Assembly: GCA_039935015.1 (NCBI GenBank)
Contig: JBDTLC010000161.1
Location: forward strand, 1 to 10,157
Length of the DNA: 10,157 bases
Reading direction: 5' to 3'
From: Paralcaligenes sp039935015
GTDB taxonomy: Bacteria; Pseudomonadota; Gammaproteobacteria; Burkholderiales; Burkholderiaceae_B
Below, in pieces: positions 1 through 6,542 of this stretch. Both the position numbers and the translations under genes were made by a program. Each line of letters opens with the position of its first letter. Position 1 is the first letter of the stretch. The notes under the pieces were generated by a model. The model worked only from the letters and a program-made list of their open reading frames with translations. It was not told the DNA's origin and did no database searches.

Positions 1-2
1 AG

Positions 3-143
3 GCCACGCCGGGTTCGGGCTGGGTCTTCGCGCACACCGTCGCCAACGACAGCCCACATCCTATTAATGCGCCATTTTCACTTGATCGTTTTTATACCGG
101 CCATCTGATTGACGAGCATGGTGCAGCCGCAGTTGCACATTGA
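3..143 (+). CDS. soxB: Sarcosine oxidase beta subunit, C-terminal end (partial)
   Basis: Only the last 46 codons are in the window; the frame is open from base 3 to a TGA at 141-143. The tail contains GWVFAHTVANDSPHPINAPF followed by LDRFYTGHLIDEHGAAAVAH, which matches my memory of the end of heterotetrameric sarcosine oxidase beta subunits (an aromatic RF, then GxLIDE, then AAAVAH). In the family this subunit carries FAD and the covalently bound FMN and holds the sarcosine oxidation site. None of those motifs is visible here because the rest of the gene lies upstream. The identity is supported strongly by position: soxD starts 14 nt after this stop, and the B-D-A-G order is the usual one for this operon. 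Nothing suggests that the gene is broken; the truncation is the window edge. Confidence 0.88.
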   Translation, partial: ATPGSGWVFAHTVANDSPHPINAPFSLDRFYTGHLIDEHGAAAVAH

Positions 144-157
144 TTCCGGAGCCAGCA

Positions 158-439
158 ATGTTATTGATTAAATGTCCGTGGTGCGGTGACCGCGCTGAAA
201 CTGAATTCAGCTGTGGCGGCGAGGCCGATATTGTGCGCCCCGTGGATAGTGAAAATTTAACGGATAAAGAGTGGGGCGATTACGTGTTCATGCGTGAGAA
301 TACTCGCGGATTACACCGCGAGCAGTGGCACCATACCCAAGGGTGCCGGCGCTGGTTCAAGGTTGAGCGCGATACGGTGTCGTATGAGATCAAGAGTTAT
401 GAAAAGTTTCCGCAGCCCAATGAGGGAGTAGAAGAATGA
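158..439 (+). CDS. soxD: Sarcosine oxidase delta subunit
   Basis: A 93-residue protein of the usual length for the small zinc-binding delta subunit of heterotetrameric sarcosine oxidase. It starts MLLIKCPWCG and carries Cys6, Cys9, His59 and Cys63, the spacing known for the zinc site of this family. Other family signatures are WGDYVFMR (39-46), RGLHREQWHH (50-59) and GCRRWF (62-67). The subunit is structural, binding the alpha/beta core in the cytoplasm. I chose the ATG at 158 because GGAG at 148-151 sits 6 nt upstream and the protein then begins like its relatives. An in-frame TTG at 140 would overlap the soxB stop and has no ribosome binding site. The stop overlaps the soxA start as ATGA (436-439), so the two are probably translationally coupled. 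Confidence 0.95.
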   Translation: MLLIKCPWCGDRAETEFSCGGEADIVRPVDSENLTDKEWGDYVFMRENTRGLHREQWHHTQGCRRWFKVERDTVSYEIKSYEKFPQPNEGVEE

Positions 440-3435
440 GTCAATCGTATCGTCTGGATGCAACAGGCCGGGTTGATCGTTCCAAGCCTGTGGAATTTTC
501 GTTTAATGGAAAGACGTACCAGGGTTTTCAGGGCGACACGCTGGCCTCGGCCTTGTTGGGTGCTGGCGTACATTTTGTGGCGCGCAGCTGGAAGTACCAC
601 CGCCCGCGCGGCATCATGACGGCAGGGGTGGAGGAGCCCAACGCAATCGTGCAGCTTGAAGAGGGCGCCTATGCGGTGCCTAATCCGCGTGCGACCGAGG
701 TGGAGCTTTATAGCGGGCTGACTGCAAGTAGCGTGAATGCGTCGCCCAGCCTGGAAAATGATCGCATGGCGTTCGTGCAGCGTTTCGCGCGTTTCATTCC
801 TGCAGGCTTTTACTATAAAACGTTTATGTGGCCTAAAAAATTGTGGCCGAAATACGAGGCGCATATTCGCGAGGCAGCGGGCTTGGGATCATCTCCCAAG
901 AAACGCGATCCGGATCGTTACGAAAAAACCTACGCTCATTGCGAAGTACTGGTGGTAGGGGGCGGGCCTGCCGGGCTGGCTGCGGCTCATACCGCGGCGC
1001 TGTCTGGCGCGCGAGTCATGCTGGTCGATGAACATCCGGAATTGGGCGGCTCCTTGTTCAGTCAGGACGTCGAGATTGATGGGCAGCCGGCCGGCCTATG
1101 GGTGGCGCGCATTACGGCCGAGTTGCGGGCGTGTCCCAACGTACAGATATTGACTCGTGCCACCGCCTTTGGGTACCAGGACCATAACCTGGTCACGGTG
1201 TGCCATCGCCTGACCGATCATCTGCCGGTACATAGCCGTCGGGGGGTGCGTGAACGCCTGTACAAGGTGCGCGCGAAGACCGTTGTCCTGGCCTCGGGTG
1301 CTCACGAACGCCCTATGATATTTGGCAATAACGATTTGCCCGGCATTATGCTGGCGGGAGCCGTTTCTACTTATATCAATCAATATGGCGTGTTGCCTGG
1401 CAAGAACGCGGTGGTGTTTACCAATAATGACGAGGCCTATCGCACCGCGATCGATCTGAAGCGGCATGGTGCGGCGGTGCGGGTGGTCGACGCTCGCGCT
1501 GCCACACAAGGCTCTTTGCCAAAACTGGCAAAGAGCCAGGGGATTTCGGTCATCTATGGGGCCATGGTGATTGAGGCCAGTGGCACGCGTCACGTTCGCG
1601 GCGTGCAGGTGGTGGCTTGCAAAGAGGGGGCGCCAGGTGAGAGGCTGGCCGAGTATCCCTGTGATTTACTGGCGATGTCGGGCGGATGGAATCCCGTGCT
1701 GCACTTATTTGCGCAGTCGGGAGGCCGCGCCGAGTGGAATGATGCCAAAGCCTGTTTTATTCCGGGGCAGAACATGCAGGCGACGTTTAGCGCCGGTGCG
1801 GCCAATGGCGATTTTTTGCTGAACGAAGCGTTAGGTGGGGGCGTGGCTGCCGCGCAAGCCGCTTTGGCCCGCGTGGGCATGGCTGCCGCGCAAGTCACCC
1901 CCTGGAGCACGCCTGTTGTTGACGAAGATCCGATTTTTGCGCTGTGGCTGGCTGGCGATAAAGCCAAAGTAGGCCGCGGCGCCAAACAATTTGTCGATTA
2001 CCAAAATGATGTGGCGGTATCGGATATTTATCTGGCGGTGCGTGAAGGTTACGAGTCCATCGAGCACGTCAAGCGCTATACGGCATTGGGGTTTGGTACC
2101 GATCAGGGCAAGCTGGGCAATATCAGTGGCATGGCGATATTGGCCGATGTGTTGAATAAGACGATTCCGCAAACCGGGACGACTACGTTCCGCCCCAATT
2201 ACACTCCGGTCTCGTTTGGCACATTGGCAGGGCGCGAGTTGGGCGATTTTTTTGACCCTATCCGCAAAACCTGTTTGCACGAATGGCATGTCGCGCAAGG
2301 CGCGTTGTTTGAAGACGTGGGCAACTGGAAACGTCCCTGGTATTACCCGCGCAATGGCGAAGATCTGCATGCGTCCGTTTCGCGCGAGTGCCTTGCGGTG
2401 CGCAATAGCGTGGGCATCACGGATTCCTCGACCTTGGGGAAAATTGATATCCAGGGCCCGGATACGACAGAATTTCTGAATCGGATATACACCAATTCGT
2501 GGACCAAGCTGGGCGTGGGGAAATGCCGTTATGGTCTTATGCTGGATGAAAACGGCATGGTATTTGATGATGGCGTGAATATTCGTCTGGCACCCGATCA
2601 TTTTCTTTTGAGCACGACCTCGGGCGGCGCGGCGCGCGTCATGAACTGGATGGAGCGCTGGCATCAGACAGAGTGGCCGCATTTGAAGGTGCACATGACC
2701 TCGGTGACCGATCATTTTGCGACGTTTGCCGTGGTGGGGCCTAATTCACGCAAGGTGCTGCAAGCGGTGTGCGCCGATATCGACTTCTCTAACGAGGCGT
2801 TTCCGTTCATGAGTTTTCGCGAAGGAACCTTTGCCGGAGTCTTCGCCCGGGTCATGCGCATCAGCTTTTCGGGCGAACGTTCATACGAGGTGAACGTGCC
2901 AGCCAACTGCGGCCAGCATGTCTGGGACGCGCTTATGGAGGCGGGCCGCCCGTATTCCATTACACCTTACGGAACCGAAACTATGCACGTTTTGCGTGCT
3001 GAAAAAGGCTACATCATCGTGGGTCAGGATACCGATGGCTCGTTGTCCCCCTTCGATCTCGGCATGGGAGGGCTGGTTGCGAAAACAAAAGATTTCATCG
3101 GCAAGCGTTCTTTAAGTCGCACGCATACGGCGCAGGCCAATCGCAAGCAGTTCGTGGGTCTGCTGCCAGACGATCCCGTGGTGCTGTTACCCGAGGGCGC
3201 GCAGATCGTCTCGCAGGTGGGCGGTGTCTTGCCGGTCGTCATGACGGGTCATGTGACGTCCAGCTATAAAAGCCCGATATTGAATAGGTCGATTGCCCTG
3301 GGTTTGCTGCAAGGTGGCCTGGATCGCCAGGGTGAAAAAATAACGGTTGCGTTGCCCGATGGCGGGTACGCCACCGCCACGGTGTGCAGCCCCGTCTTCT
3401 ATGACTCCGAAGGAACGCGTCAAAATGCAGACTGA
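436..3435 (+). CDS. soxA: Sarcosine oxidase alpha subunit
   Basis: A 999-residue intact protein, the usual size for the alpha subunit. In order: an N-terminal ferredoxin-like domain without iron-sulfur cysteines (about 15-100, with GDTLASALLGAGV and RSWKYHRPRGI); a dinucleotide-binding domain with VVGGGPAGLAAA (GxGxxG at 175-180); a small connecting domain (about 519-580, KLGNISGMAILADVL); and a GcvT-like aminomethyltransferase half from about 606 to the end. In the family, alpha binds NAD+ and tetrahydrofolate, and its GcvT part captures the imine carbon made on the beta subunit to give 5,10-methylene-tetrahydrofolate and glycine. The start is supported by GAGGGAG at 422-428, 7 nt upstream, inside the end of soxD. 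The 3' end overlaps soxG by 11 nt. I see no frameshift or missing domain. Long antisense open frames here are by-products of GC-rich codon use. Confidence 0.97.
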   Translation: MSQSYRLDATGRVDRSKPVEFSFNGKTYQGFQGDTLASALLGAGVHFVARSWKYHRPRGIMTAGVEEPNAIVQLEEGAYAVPNPRATEVELYSGLTASSVNASPSLENDRMAFVQRFARFIPAGFYYKTFMWPKKLWPKYEAHIREAAGLGSSPKKRDPDRYEKTYAHCEVLVVGGGPAGLAAAHTAALSGARVMLVDEHPELGGSLFSQDVEIDGQPAGLWVARITAELRACPNVQILTRATAFGYQDHNLVTVCHRLTDHLPVHSRRGVRERLYKVRAKTVVLASGAHERPMIFGNNDLPGIMLAGAVSTYINQYGVLPGKNAVVFTNNDEAYRTAIDLKRHGAAVRVVDARAATQGSLPKLAKSQGISVIYGAMVIEASGTRHVRGVQVVACKEGAPGERLAEYPCDLLAMSGGWNPVLHLFAQSGGRAEWNDAKACFIPGQNMQATFSAGAANGDFLLNEALGGGVAAAQAALARVGMAAAQVTPWSTPVVDEDPIFALWLAGDKAKVGRGAKQFVDYQNDVAVSDIYLAVREGYESIEHVKRYTALGFGTDQGKLGNISGMAILADVLNKTIPQTGTTTFRPNYTPVSFGTLAGRELGDFFDPIRKTCLHEWHVAQGALFEDVGNWKRPWYYPRNGEDLHASVSRECLAVRNSVGITDSSTLGKIDIQGPDTTEFLNRIYTNSWTKLGVGKCRYGLMLDENGMVFDDGVNIRLAPDHFLLSTTSGGAARVMNWMERWHQTEWPHLKVHMTSVTDHFATFAVVGPNSRKVLQAVCADIDFSNEAFPFMSFREGTFAGVFARVMRISFSGERSYEVNVPANCGQHVWDALMEAGRPYSITPYGTETMHVLRAEKGYIIVGQDTDGSLSPFDLGMGGLVAKTKDFIGKRSLSRTHTAQANRKQFVGLLPDDPVVLLPEGAQIVSQVGGVLPVVMTGHVTSSYKSPILNRSIALGLLQGGLDRQGEKITVALPDGGYATATVCSPVFYDSEGTRQNAD

Positions 3436-4018
3436 AATCGTTCAGGAATCACCCCTCGTGGGTGTGCAAGGTTTGTTGGCCGGCGTGCCATCCCATCTGC
3501 ATGCACAGGTTCGCATAGAGGAAATGCCGTTCCTTGAATTGAACAATATTCGTGGGAATTCGGCGTCGCCCGAGTTTGTGCAGGCTATTGGCGAGACGCT
3601 GGATGTCGCCCTGCCGATAAAGGCCAATACGGTATCGATCGGTACTGAGTACGTGCTGTGGTGGCTTGGCCCCAATGAATGGCTGGCACAGTCGGTTCAG
3701 GCCAGACCTGCGGTGCTCGAGGCGCGCTTGCGCGGCCGCTTTGGTGACCAATTTGCGACTAGTGTCGATGTGGGTAGCGGTTACACGACATTGCGCTTGT
3801 CGGGCACCCATGCGGGGCAAGTCTTGCAGAAAGGTTGTCCACTGGACCTGCATCCTAAGGTCTTTACTGAAGGGCAGTGCGCACAATCGTATTTTTTCAA
3901 GTCAGGCATCACTTTGCGGCCACAGGCCGACGGCGCATGGGTAGTGATCGTGCGACGCAGCTTTGCCGATTATGCGGTGCGCATGATGCTCGATGCGGCA
4001 CACGAGTTTTATCTGTGA
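3425..4018 (+). CDS. soxG: Sarcosine oxidase gamma subunit
   Basis: A 197-residue protein, the normal size for the gamma subunit, which has a GcvT-related fold and completes the heterotetramer without a cofactor of its own. Recognisable stretches are LWWLGPNEWL (78-87), the DVGSGYTTLRLSG region (115-127), GCPLDLHP (137-144) and the end segment SFADYAVRMMLDAAHEF (179-195). I chose the ATG at 3425, which overlaps the end of soxA by 11 nt and is preceded by AAGGA at 3410-3414. An upstream in-frame ATG at 3347 would add a low-complexity, Pro/Arg-rich extension read out of the soxA frame, so I rejected it. It is the last gene of the operon in this window. No clear intrinsic terminator follows, and neither purU nor folD, common downstream partners that handle the one-carbon product, is present. 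Confidence 0.95.
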   Translation: MQTEIVQESPLVGVQGLLAGVPSHLHAQVRIEEMPFLELNNIRGNSASPEFVQAIGETLDVALPIKANTVSIGTEYVLWWLGPNEWLAQSVQARPAVLEARLRGRFGDQFATSVDVGSGYTTLRLSGTHAGQVLQKGCPLDLHPKVFTEGQCAQSYFFKSGITLRPQADGAWVVIVRRSFADYAVRMMLDAAHEFYL

Positions 4019-4116
4019 GCCTGTGGCGGCGGGTGTGGTTTTAAGACGTTTGTGTTTAACCATTTGTTGGATGAAAGACAAGCGCAATTCCAAGCTCCGC
4101 CCCGCCGTGGATCGTT

Positions 4117-4156
4117 GACTCCATTTCAAATCCTCTTATGATCTAGAGATGGAATC
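4117..4156 (-). repeat. Inverted repeat downstream of the M19 gene
   Basis: On the minus strand GATTCCAT (4156-4149) can pair with ATGGAGTC (4124-4117): 8 pairs including one G-U. A nested CTCT/AGAG stem lies between them. It starts 16 nt after the M19 stop, so it could shape the 3' end of that transcript, but there is no U-run and the loop is long. On the plus strand one pair becomes a C-A mismatch, making it less stable there. It is a weak element, recorded because the 154-nt convergent gap between soxG and the M19 gene holds nothing better as a terminator. Confidence 0.25.
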
Positions 4157-4172
4157 AAGTCAAAATAAAGAG

Positions 4173-5144
4173 TTAAACGTTCCAGACCTCGTCGTAGAAG
4201 CGCATCCAGTTTTGGCCCAGCACTTTCTCGATGCGCGAGGCTTTCCAGCCTGCCTGCTCCATCGCCCGGGTCAGGTTGGGAAACTCGCCTATAGTGCGTA
4301 TCCCTTCAGGATTGAGGACGGGGCCAAATTTTGTAAGGCTGCGATAACGGCCTTTGTCGTGCGTGATCCAGTCAAAGAAACCCTTGTCGTAGCCTTGTGT
4401 AAAGTCGCTGCCTATACCGATGCAATCGTCTCCGACCAGGTTGATGACATAGTCGAAGGCTTCGACGTAGTCGTGCACCGTGGCTTCGTTGCCGCGTTTG
4501 AGAAACGGCGAGAACATGGTGACTCCTATGAAACCGTCGTGGTCAGCAATGAACTTGAGTTCTGCGTCGCTTTTGTTGCGCGGATGTTCTTTCAGGCCTG
4601 AAGGCAGACAGTGAGAGTAGCAGACTGGCTTTTTGGAGGCCAGGATCGCTTCTTCCGAGGTATGGGCGCCCACGTGGGACAAGTCGACGATGACGCCGCA
4701 GCGATTCATTTCTTCGATCACTTCGCGACCATAGCCCGACAGGCCTCCGTCGCGCTCGTAGCAACCGGTTCCAACGAGATTCTGTGTGTTGTAGCAAAGC
4801 TGGACGATGCGCACGCCCATGTCGGCAAACGCTTCTATATTGCCCAGATGATCTTCAATTGCGTGAGCATTCTGGAAGCTTAGGATAATGCCGGTTTTGC
4901 CATCCTTCTTGGCCTGGCGGATGTCGGCTGTGCAGCGCACCAGGGTGGCTAGCTCGGCGTTGTCGCGAATGAGTTTTTTCATTTCGGCGATGTTGTTGAC
5001 GGTGTCCTGGAAACCTTCCCAAACCGAGACCGTACAGCTTGCCGCAGCAAGCCCGCCTTTTTTCATGTCTTCGAAAATTGAACGGTCCCATTTTGCGATA
5101 ATCAGGCCGTCGATGACGATGCTGTCATCGTGTAAAGAACTCAT
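4173..5144 (-). CDS. M19-family dipeptidase homologue with altered metal site
   Basis: A 323-residue protein with the TIM-barrel M19 (renal dipeptidase) pattern and no signal peptide, so probably cytoplasmic. It resembles the Pseudomonas PA5396-type protein encoded near dimethylglycine and glycine betaine catabolic genes; to my knowledge its substrate is unknown. Retained family features: DLSHV with His157, YSH with His178, PRN with Arg189 and GSDF with Asp247. The spacings 157-178-189-247 equal those of human DPEP1 His198-His219-Arg230-Asp288. Changed features: the DGHND motif reads DGLII (12-16), the bridging Glu reads Gln91 (FQNAH), and the catalytic His reads Tyr118. It may therefore bind one metal or act on something other than dipeptides. 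The ATG at 5144 has GGGGGAG 6 nt upstream. It converges on the sox operon, fitting a role in methylated-glycine metabolism. Family membership is firm; function is open. Confidence 0.9.
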   Translation of the reverse strand: MSSLHDDSIVIDGLIIAKWDRSIFEDMKKGGLAAASCTVSVWEGFQDTVNNIAEMKKLIRDNAELATLVRCTADIRQAKKDGKTGIILSFQNAHAIEDHLGNIEAFADMGVRIVQLCYNTQNLVGTGCYERDGGLSGYGREVIEEMNRCGVIVDLSHVGAHTSEEAILASKKPVCYSHCLPSGLKEHPRNKSDAELKFIADHDGFIGVTMFSPFLKRGNEATVHDYVEAFDYVINLVGDDCIGIGSDFTQGYDKGFFDWITHDKGRYRSLTKFGPVLNPEGIRTIGEFPNLTRAMEQAGWKASRIEKVLGQNWMRFYDEVWNV

Positions 5145-5263
5145 GGCTTACTCCCCCTAGTGGTGCAGCGCCCATTGCCATTTATTGATACAGAGCATGT
5201 CTGCAATTGTTGGCTAAAAAAGGCGCGTGGTATGTTTTATTAAAAACGAAATCTCGTCTGACT

Positions 5264-5300
5264 TTGACAATATACAAGACTTGTCGCTTTTTGTTATACA
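5264..5300 (+). promoter_or_regulatory. Candidate promoter with small palindrome
   Basis: An AT-rich tract holds TGTTATACA (5292-5300), an extended -10-like sequence. A perfect 11-bp inverted repeat, ACAAG-A-CTTGT (5274-5284), lies just upstream where a -35 or an operator would be. A consensus TTGACA (5264-5269) is also present, but it is 25 nt from the -10 and cannot serve as its -35. Transcription would begin near 5306 and run into the GC-rich structured segment ahead of trhO. The palindrome could equally serve the divergent M19 gene on the other strand, for which I found no convincing promoter boxes. Promoter and operator roles are inferred from pattern only. Confidence 0.35.
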
Positions 5301-5306
5301 TCTGCT

Positions 5307-5490
5307 CTGGAATGGGAGTGCACTTTGTGGGTGGCCCTGGTGGATTTTGTAGAGGCAGCCCTTGTGGCTGCCATGGTAGTTTGCTTCGCGATTCGTGTAG
5401 GCGAAACGGCGACGGTGGTTCAGGCGGGCCCGCTCACTTCGTCCGGCCCTGGCTTTGCCAGGGCTGCCTGCGCCACGCGTCGGTATAACG
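5307..5490 (+). ncRNA. Candidate structured leader or small RNA upstream of trhO
   Basis: This GC-rich stretch lies in the 408-nt gap between the M19 gene and trhO and resembles no RNA family I can name. Hairpin 1 is GGCAGCC-CTTGT-GGCTGCC (5354-5372). Hairpin 2 is TTCGC/GCGAA (5385-5389 with 5401-5405). Hairpin 3 is a 10-bp stem with a TTT loop (5444-5453 with 5457-5466, one G-U). In addition AGGCAGCCCT (5353-5362) is perfectly complementary to AGGGCTGCCT (5460-5469), which would exclude hairpins 1 and 3. GGCCCTGG (5333-5340) can also pair with 5458-5465. No U-run follows hairpin 3, so it is not an ordinary terminator. Alternatives are a 5' leader of trhO, a free small RNA, or an N-terminal extension of the trhO frame, which is open from 5325. 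Strand is assumed from the downstream gene. Confidence 0.35.
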
Positions 5491-5497
5491 GTAAAAT
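5484..5497 (+). promoter_or_regulatory. Candidate -10 boxes for trhO
   Basis: TATAAC (5484-5489) and TAAAAT (5492-5497) sit 55-70 nt ahead of the chosen trhO start. The TAAAATGG context resembles -10 elements I associate with Bordetella-type genomes. No good -35 box lies at 16-18 nt: the nearest TTGCCA (5455-5460) is 23 nt from TATAAC. If used, it would give a leader of about 45 nt without the structured segment. Confidence 0.3.
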
Positions 5498-5552
5498 GGC
5501 GTGCTCAACCTTATTGCCTTTGTTCGCCTTATTGTTTCTGTCCTCATTAGTC

Positions 5553-6512
5553 ATGGCCAAATTTTTTATTGCAGCGCTTTATAAATTCGTTCATCTTGCC
5601 GATTATCGGGCATTGCGAGCGCCGTTATTGGCCTGTTGCGAGGCTAATCAGGTGTCGGGCACCGTGTTGCTGGCTGAAGAGGGTATCAATGGCACGATAG
5701 CCGGCTCTCAGGCCGGAATAACGGCGGTGCTGGGTTATTTGCGCAGTGATCCGCGACTGGCGGGCCTTGTGCACAAGGAGTCCTGGGCCAATGAGATGCC
5801 GTTTTATCGTATGAAGGTCAAGCTCAAACGCGAGATCGTCACCATGGGTGTACCCAATGTGCATGCAGGCACGATGGCCGGCACCTATGTCAAGCCGGCC
5901 CAATGGAATAGGCTGATCGACGACCCCAATGTCGTCGTTGTCGATGTGCGTAACGATTACGAGGTGTCGATTGGGTCGTTTGCGGGTGCGGTCAATCCGC
6001 ATACGAGCAGTTTTTCCGACTTTCCTCAGTGGGTGCGGGAACAGTCGGTTCAGGGGGGCTTGCTAAGCGAAAAGCCCAAAGTGGCCATGTTTTGCACCGG
6101 TGGTATTCGTTGTGAAAAATCAACCGCTTATTTGCGTACTCAGGGTTTTGACGAGGTCTACCATCTGGAAGGTGGCATACTCAAGTACCTGGAAACGGTG
6201 CCTGCTGAGGAGAGCCGCTGGGATGGTGAGTGCTTTGTGTTCGATGAGCGCGTTTCGGTGCAACACGGTCTGGCGCCAGGAAGTTACGAGCTTTGCCGGG
6301 CCTGCCGTCAGCCGCTAGGCGCCGAAGACACTGCGTCTGAGCTCTTTGTCGAGGGGGTCAGCTGCCCGCATTGCCATGGTCAGCATACCGAAGAGCAAAA
6401 TCAGCGTTTCAGAGAGAGGCAAAAGCAGGTTGAATTGGCTAAAAGCCGCCATCAGCGCCATATTGGCGTGCGTATGGCGCCGCAACGTGCTCTGGCCAGT
6501 GACGATGCTTAA
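5553..6512 (+). CDS. trhO: tRNA uridine(34) hydroxylase, rhodanese family
   Basis: A 319-residue protein of the YceA/UPF0176 family, now TrhO, which makes 5-hydroxyuridine at the tRNA wobble base U34 in an oxygen-dependent reaction. It begins MAKFFIAALYKFVHL, typical of the family. An N-terminal domain (about 1-105, with EEGINGTIAGS at 42-52) is followed by a rhodanese domain (about 115-215) carrying CTGGIRCEKS with Cys181 and Cys187, the conserved active-site cysteines. The C-terminal part has two CxxC pairs (Cys248/251 and Cys271/274), probably a zinc knuckle. It looks closer to Pseudomonas/E. coli homologues than to the Bordetella-type paralogue I recall. The ATG at 5553 is chosen by homology; there is no Shine-Dalgarno before it. 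The frame stays open upstream to a TTG at 5325 with GGGAG 6 nt before it, so a longer N-terminus is not excluded. An intrinsic terminator follows directly. Confidence 0.93.
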   Translation: MAKFFIAALYKFVHLADYRALRAPLLACCEANQVSGTVLLAEEGINGTIAGSQAGITAVLGYLRSDPRLAGLVHKESWANEMPFYRMKVKLKREIVTMGVPNVHAGTMAGTYVKPAQWNRLIDDPNVVVVDVRNDYEVSIGSFAGAVNPHTSSFSDFPQWVREQSVQGGLLSEKPKVAMFCTGGIRCEKSTAYLRTQGFDEVYHLEGGILKYLETVPAEESRWDGECFVFDERVSVQHGLAPGSYELCRACRQPLGAEDTASELFVEGVSCPHCHGQHTEEQNQRFRERQKQVELAKSRHQRHIGVRMAPQRALASDDA

Positions 6513-6516
6513 AGAT

Positions 6517-6537
6517 GCCCCGAAATGGGGCTTTTTT
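6517..6537 (+). terminator. Intrinsic terminator after trhO
   Basis: GCCCC (6517-6521), a GAAAT loop, GGGGC (6527-6531) and then six T residues (6532-6537) form a short but textbook Rho-independent terminator beginning 5 nt after the trhO stop. The T-tract ends 5 nt before the ATG at 6543 of the next gene, so the hairpin also occupies the place of that gene's ribosome binding site. Confidence 0.8.
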
Positions 6538-6542
6538 CGACC

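Noticed and set aside
140..157. TTG at 140 as the soxD start
   Set aside because: It overlaps the soxB stop, lacks a ribosome binding site and adds six residues absent from relatives; the ATG at 158 has GGAG 6 nt upstream.
1831..2715. Minus-strand open frame of 294 codons inside soxA, and similar ones at 1096-1593 and 1590-1985
   Set aside because: They lie wholly antisense to an intact, clearly recognisable soxA, have Arg/His-rich compositions typical of shadow frames, and show no known domain.
4149..4601. Plus-strand 150-codon open frame antisense to the M19 gene
   Set aside because: The M19 protein on the opposite strand is continuous and conserved; this frame shows no family features.
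5264..5269. TTGACA as the -35 box of the promoter at 5295-5300
   Set aside because: The spacing is 25 nt, far beyond the 16-18 nt that sigma-70 promoters use, and no -10 box lies at the right distance.
5312..5488. 58-codon open frame starting at ATG 5312
   Set aside because: Gly/Cys/Arg-rich composition, no ribosome binding site, and it overlaps the structured segment; GC-rich DNA leaves several frames open here.
5307..5490. 6S RNA, SRP RNA or a known riboswitch
   Set aside because: The length is near that of 6S RNA and a long imperfect hairpin can be drawn, but the conserved central-bubble and core sequences I know for 6S, SRP RNA, cobalamin, glycine, TPP and manganese riboswitches are not present.
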